Below, piece after piece: positions 6,089-7,339 of a stretch of DNA of 7,339 bases. Source of the DNA: an uncultured Lachnospiraceae bacterium. GTDB lineage: Bacteria > Bacillota > Clostridia > Lachnospirales > Lachnospiraceae. Made by a program: the position numbers and the translations under genes. The DNA is taken from NCBI GenBank assembly GCA_910584585.1, contig CAJUBP010000082.1, forward strand, positions 1 through 7,339. The letters are read 5' to 3'. Numbering within the stretch: position 1 is the first letter of the stretch; each line of letters starts with the position of its first letter. The notes under the pieces are model-generated. The model searched no databases, had not been told where the DNA came from, and saw only the letters and a list, made by a program, of their open reading frames with translations.

Positions 6089-7256
6089 ATATGACAAGAT
6101 ATTTTCAGATATAAAACTAAACAACGGCGTTGTCTTACAGAACCGCTGCGCGCTGGCTCCCATGCTGGTAGGCGGCGCCAGTGTGGACGGTACCGTAGAC
6201 TGGGAAGAAGTGGAGTATTACCGGAAAAGAAATCGGGTAGGCCAGCTTCTGATTGCCGGGGCAGCCTCTGTTTCAAAATACGGAAAGCAAAATGAGTTCC
6301 AGAACCATATTTTTGAAGATGAAGATATAAAGGAACTGAGCAAACTGGCAGAAGCTTTGAAGGAAGAAGGAAATAAGGCGATTTTGCAGATTCAGCACTC
6401 CGGACGGGAGGCAAAAGGCAGCTATCTGCAATATGGAAGAACGGTTGCTCCCACTGGAATGGATTTTCCCTGGCTGGATTATAGGCCAGAGGAATTGTCA
6501 CAAAGTGAGATAGAAGAGATTCTGGGGCAGTTTGGGGCAGCAGCCAGAAGAGCGGTGGAAGCTGGTTTTGACGGAGTGGAGATTCATGGGGCAAACCACT
6601 ATCTGCTTCAGCAGTTTTTTTCTGCATATTCTAACCAACGGACAGACCAATGGGGCGGAAGTCTGGAAAAAAGAATGGCATTTCCCGTGGCTGTGCTGGA
6701 GCGGGTAAAAGAAGTGGTGGAATTTACCGGAAAAAAGGACTTTATTATTGGATACCGCTTCTGCCCGGAAGAAGTTCACGGAAGCAATATAGGATATACG
6801 ATCAGTGATACGCTGGTTTTGATTGACCGGCTGCTGGAGGTTGGGCTGGACTATCTTCACTCTTCCACGTTCTCCTCATCTTTGGATCCGGGTCCGGCTT
6901 ATAAGAAAGCAACGCTGACAGGCAATTCTGAGATACCGCTGAATCAGCAAGCTTATGAACATATCAATGGCAGATGCGCCCTGGTGGTATGCGGGCAGAT
7001 TAAAAAGCCGAAGGATTTCCTGGATGCGCTGAATTACGGGGATATCTGCGCAGTAGGAGTCCTGGCTCTTTCTGATCCGGAATATCTGGTAAAGATGGAG
7101 AGTGGCAGAGAGGATGAGATTCAGTTGGATGTAACCGGAAGGATTTCGGAGCTGGGCTGGACTCATGGGCTGATTCATATGTATGAGACTACAGATACGC
7201 CGGGCCTTCCACCAGTGAAGGGTTTTAGCAGGCCGGAGTATTACGTGGAATATTAA
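6075..7256 (+). CDS. Old Yellow Enzyme-family FMN-dependent ene-reductase (single-domain NADH:flavin oxidoreductase)
   Basis: The 393-residue enzyme is a TIM-barrel flavoprotein expected to reduce activated C=C bonds (enones or enoates). The OYE signature is clear: LQIQHSGRE (104-112), then GFDGVEIHGANHYLLQQF (164-181) with the substrate-binding H171/N174 pair, SNQRTDQWGGSLEKR (186-200) and CGQIKKPKD (306-314). The C-terminal end lacks the FAD/NADH domain of BaiCD- or 2,4-dienoyl-CoA-reductase-type proteins, so hydride comes directly to FMN. The usual GR(x)nDP phosphate-binding segment reads GVLALSDPEY (328-337), with Leu/Ala in place of the conserved Arg. The start at 6075 (MAKYKYDKIF) is preferred: it overlaps SDR2 by 14 nt with GGTGAG nearby, and residues encoded from 6033 are not family-like. 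Overlap implies translational coupling with SDR2. No terminator is seen after the stop. Confidence 0.92.
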   Translation: MAKYKYDKIFSDIKLNNGVVLQNRCALAPMLVGGASVDGTVDWEEVEYYRKRNRVGQLLIAGAASVSKYGKQNEFQNHIFEDEDIKELSKLAEALKEEGNKAILQIQHSGREAKGSYLQYGRTVAPTGMDFPWLDYRPEELSQSEIEEILGQFGAAARRAVEAGFDGVEIHGANHYLLQQFFSAYSNQRTDQWGGSLEKRMAFPVAVLERVKEVVEFTGKKDFIIGYRFCPEEVHGSNIGYTISDTLVLIDRLLEVGLDYLHSSTFSSSLDPGPAYKKATLTGNSEIPLNQQAYEHINGRCALVVCGQIKKPKDFLDALNYGDICAVGVLALSDPEYLVKMESGREDEIQLDVTGRISELGWTHGLIHMYETTDTPGLPPVKGFSRPEYYVEY

Positions 7257-7339
7257 ACAGCGGCCAGCTTGCCGGAATGAATTTTAAGATATTACTTTGG
7301 CGGTTAAAACTTGATGTTCTATCTATTCATTAGCATGGT

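Noticed and set aside
6049..6627. 192-codon minus-strand open frame opposite the OYE gene
   Set aside because: Composition (Pro, Leu, Ser, Gln rich) is that of an antisense shadow, and the + strand frame holds clear OYE motifs.
7261..7274. Short CGGC/GCCG inverted repeat after the OYE stop
   Set aside because: Only four pairs and no T-run, so it does not support a terminator.

Overview
The window looks like a chromosomal accessory locus of an anaerobic, moderate-GC Firmicute, most likely a gut-type Clostridia/Lachnospiraceae. The base for this is strong AGGAGG ribosome sites, the codon use, intrinsic terminators, and family matches (OFA-like MFS carrier, single-domain OYE of the Firmicute NADH-dependent oxidoreductase type). 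The taxon is an inference from style; no rRNA or marker gene is present. All supported genes are on the + strand, and the minus-strand reading frames appear to be shadows.

Layout. Bases 1-51 hold a perfect hairpin that resembles the right end of an IS200/IS605-type element. Bases 76-1230 encode a complete zinc-dependent alcohol dehydrogenase. Its last codons are repeated as a 33-bp remnant at 1271-1303, and a strong terminator follows at 1339-1385. The gene-free stretch 1386-1675 carries an inverted repeat, a TATAAT box and a degenerate direct repeat in front of a TetR-type regulator (1676-2312), whose reading frame is broken near its C-terminus. The gene-free stretch 2313-2616 holds a 101-bp hairpin element, a 17-bp tandem repeat, two perfect palindromes and the leader of the main operon.

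The main operon runs from 2617 to 7256: a classical SDR oxidoreductase, a small cupin, an MFS carrier, a second SDR of the 3alpha-hydroxysteroid dehydrogenase/carbonyl reductase type, and an Old Yellow Enzyme-type flavin ene-reductase. An intrinsic terminator (3884-3921) lies between cupin and carrier and divides the operon into two modules. Carrier, second SDR and OYE are tightly packed (1-nt gap, then a 14-nt overlap). Bases 7257-7339 show no gene and no clear terminator.

Reading the genes together: one importer or exporter of probably a carboxylated or hydrophobic organic compound, two carbonyl/alcohol SDRs, one enone reductase, one metal-binding cupin and an adjacent ADH form a candidate pathway for stepwise oxidation and reduction of a small cyclic or aromatic substrate. 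The SDR2-OYE pair has the logic of enone reduction followed by ketone reduction, as in ring-A reduction of steroids or in isoflavone reduction. The substrate cannot be read from the sequence and this assignment is a hypothesis.
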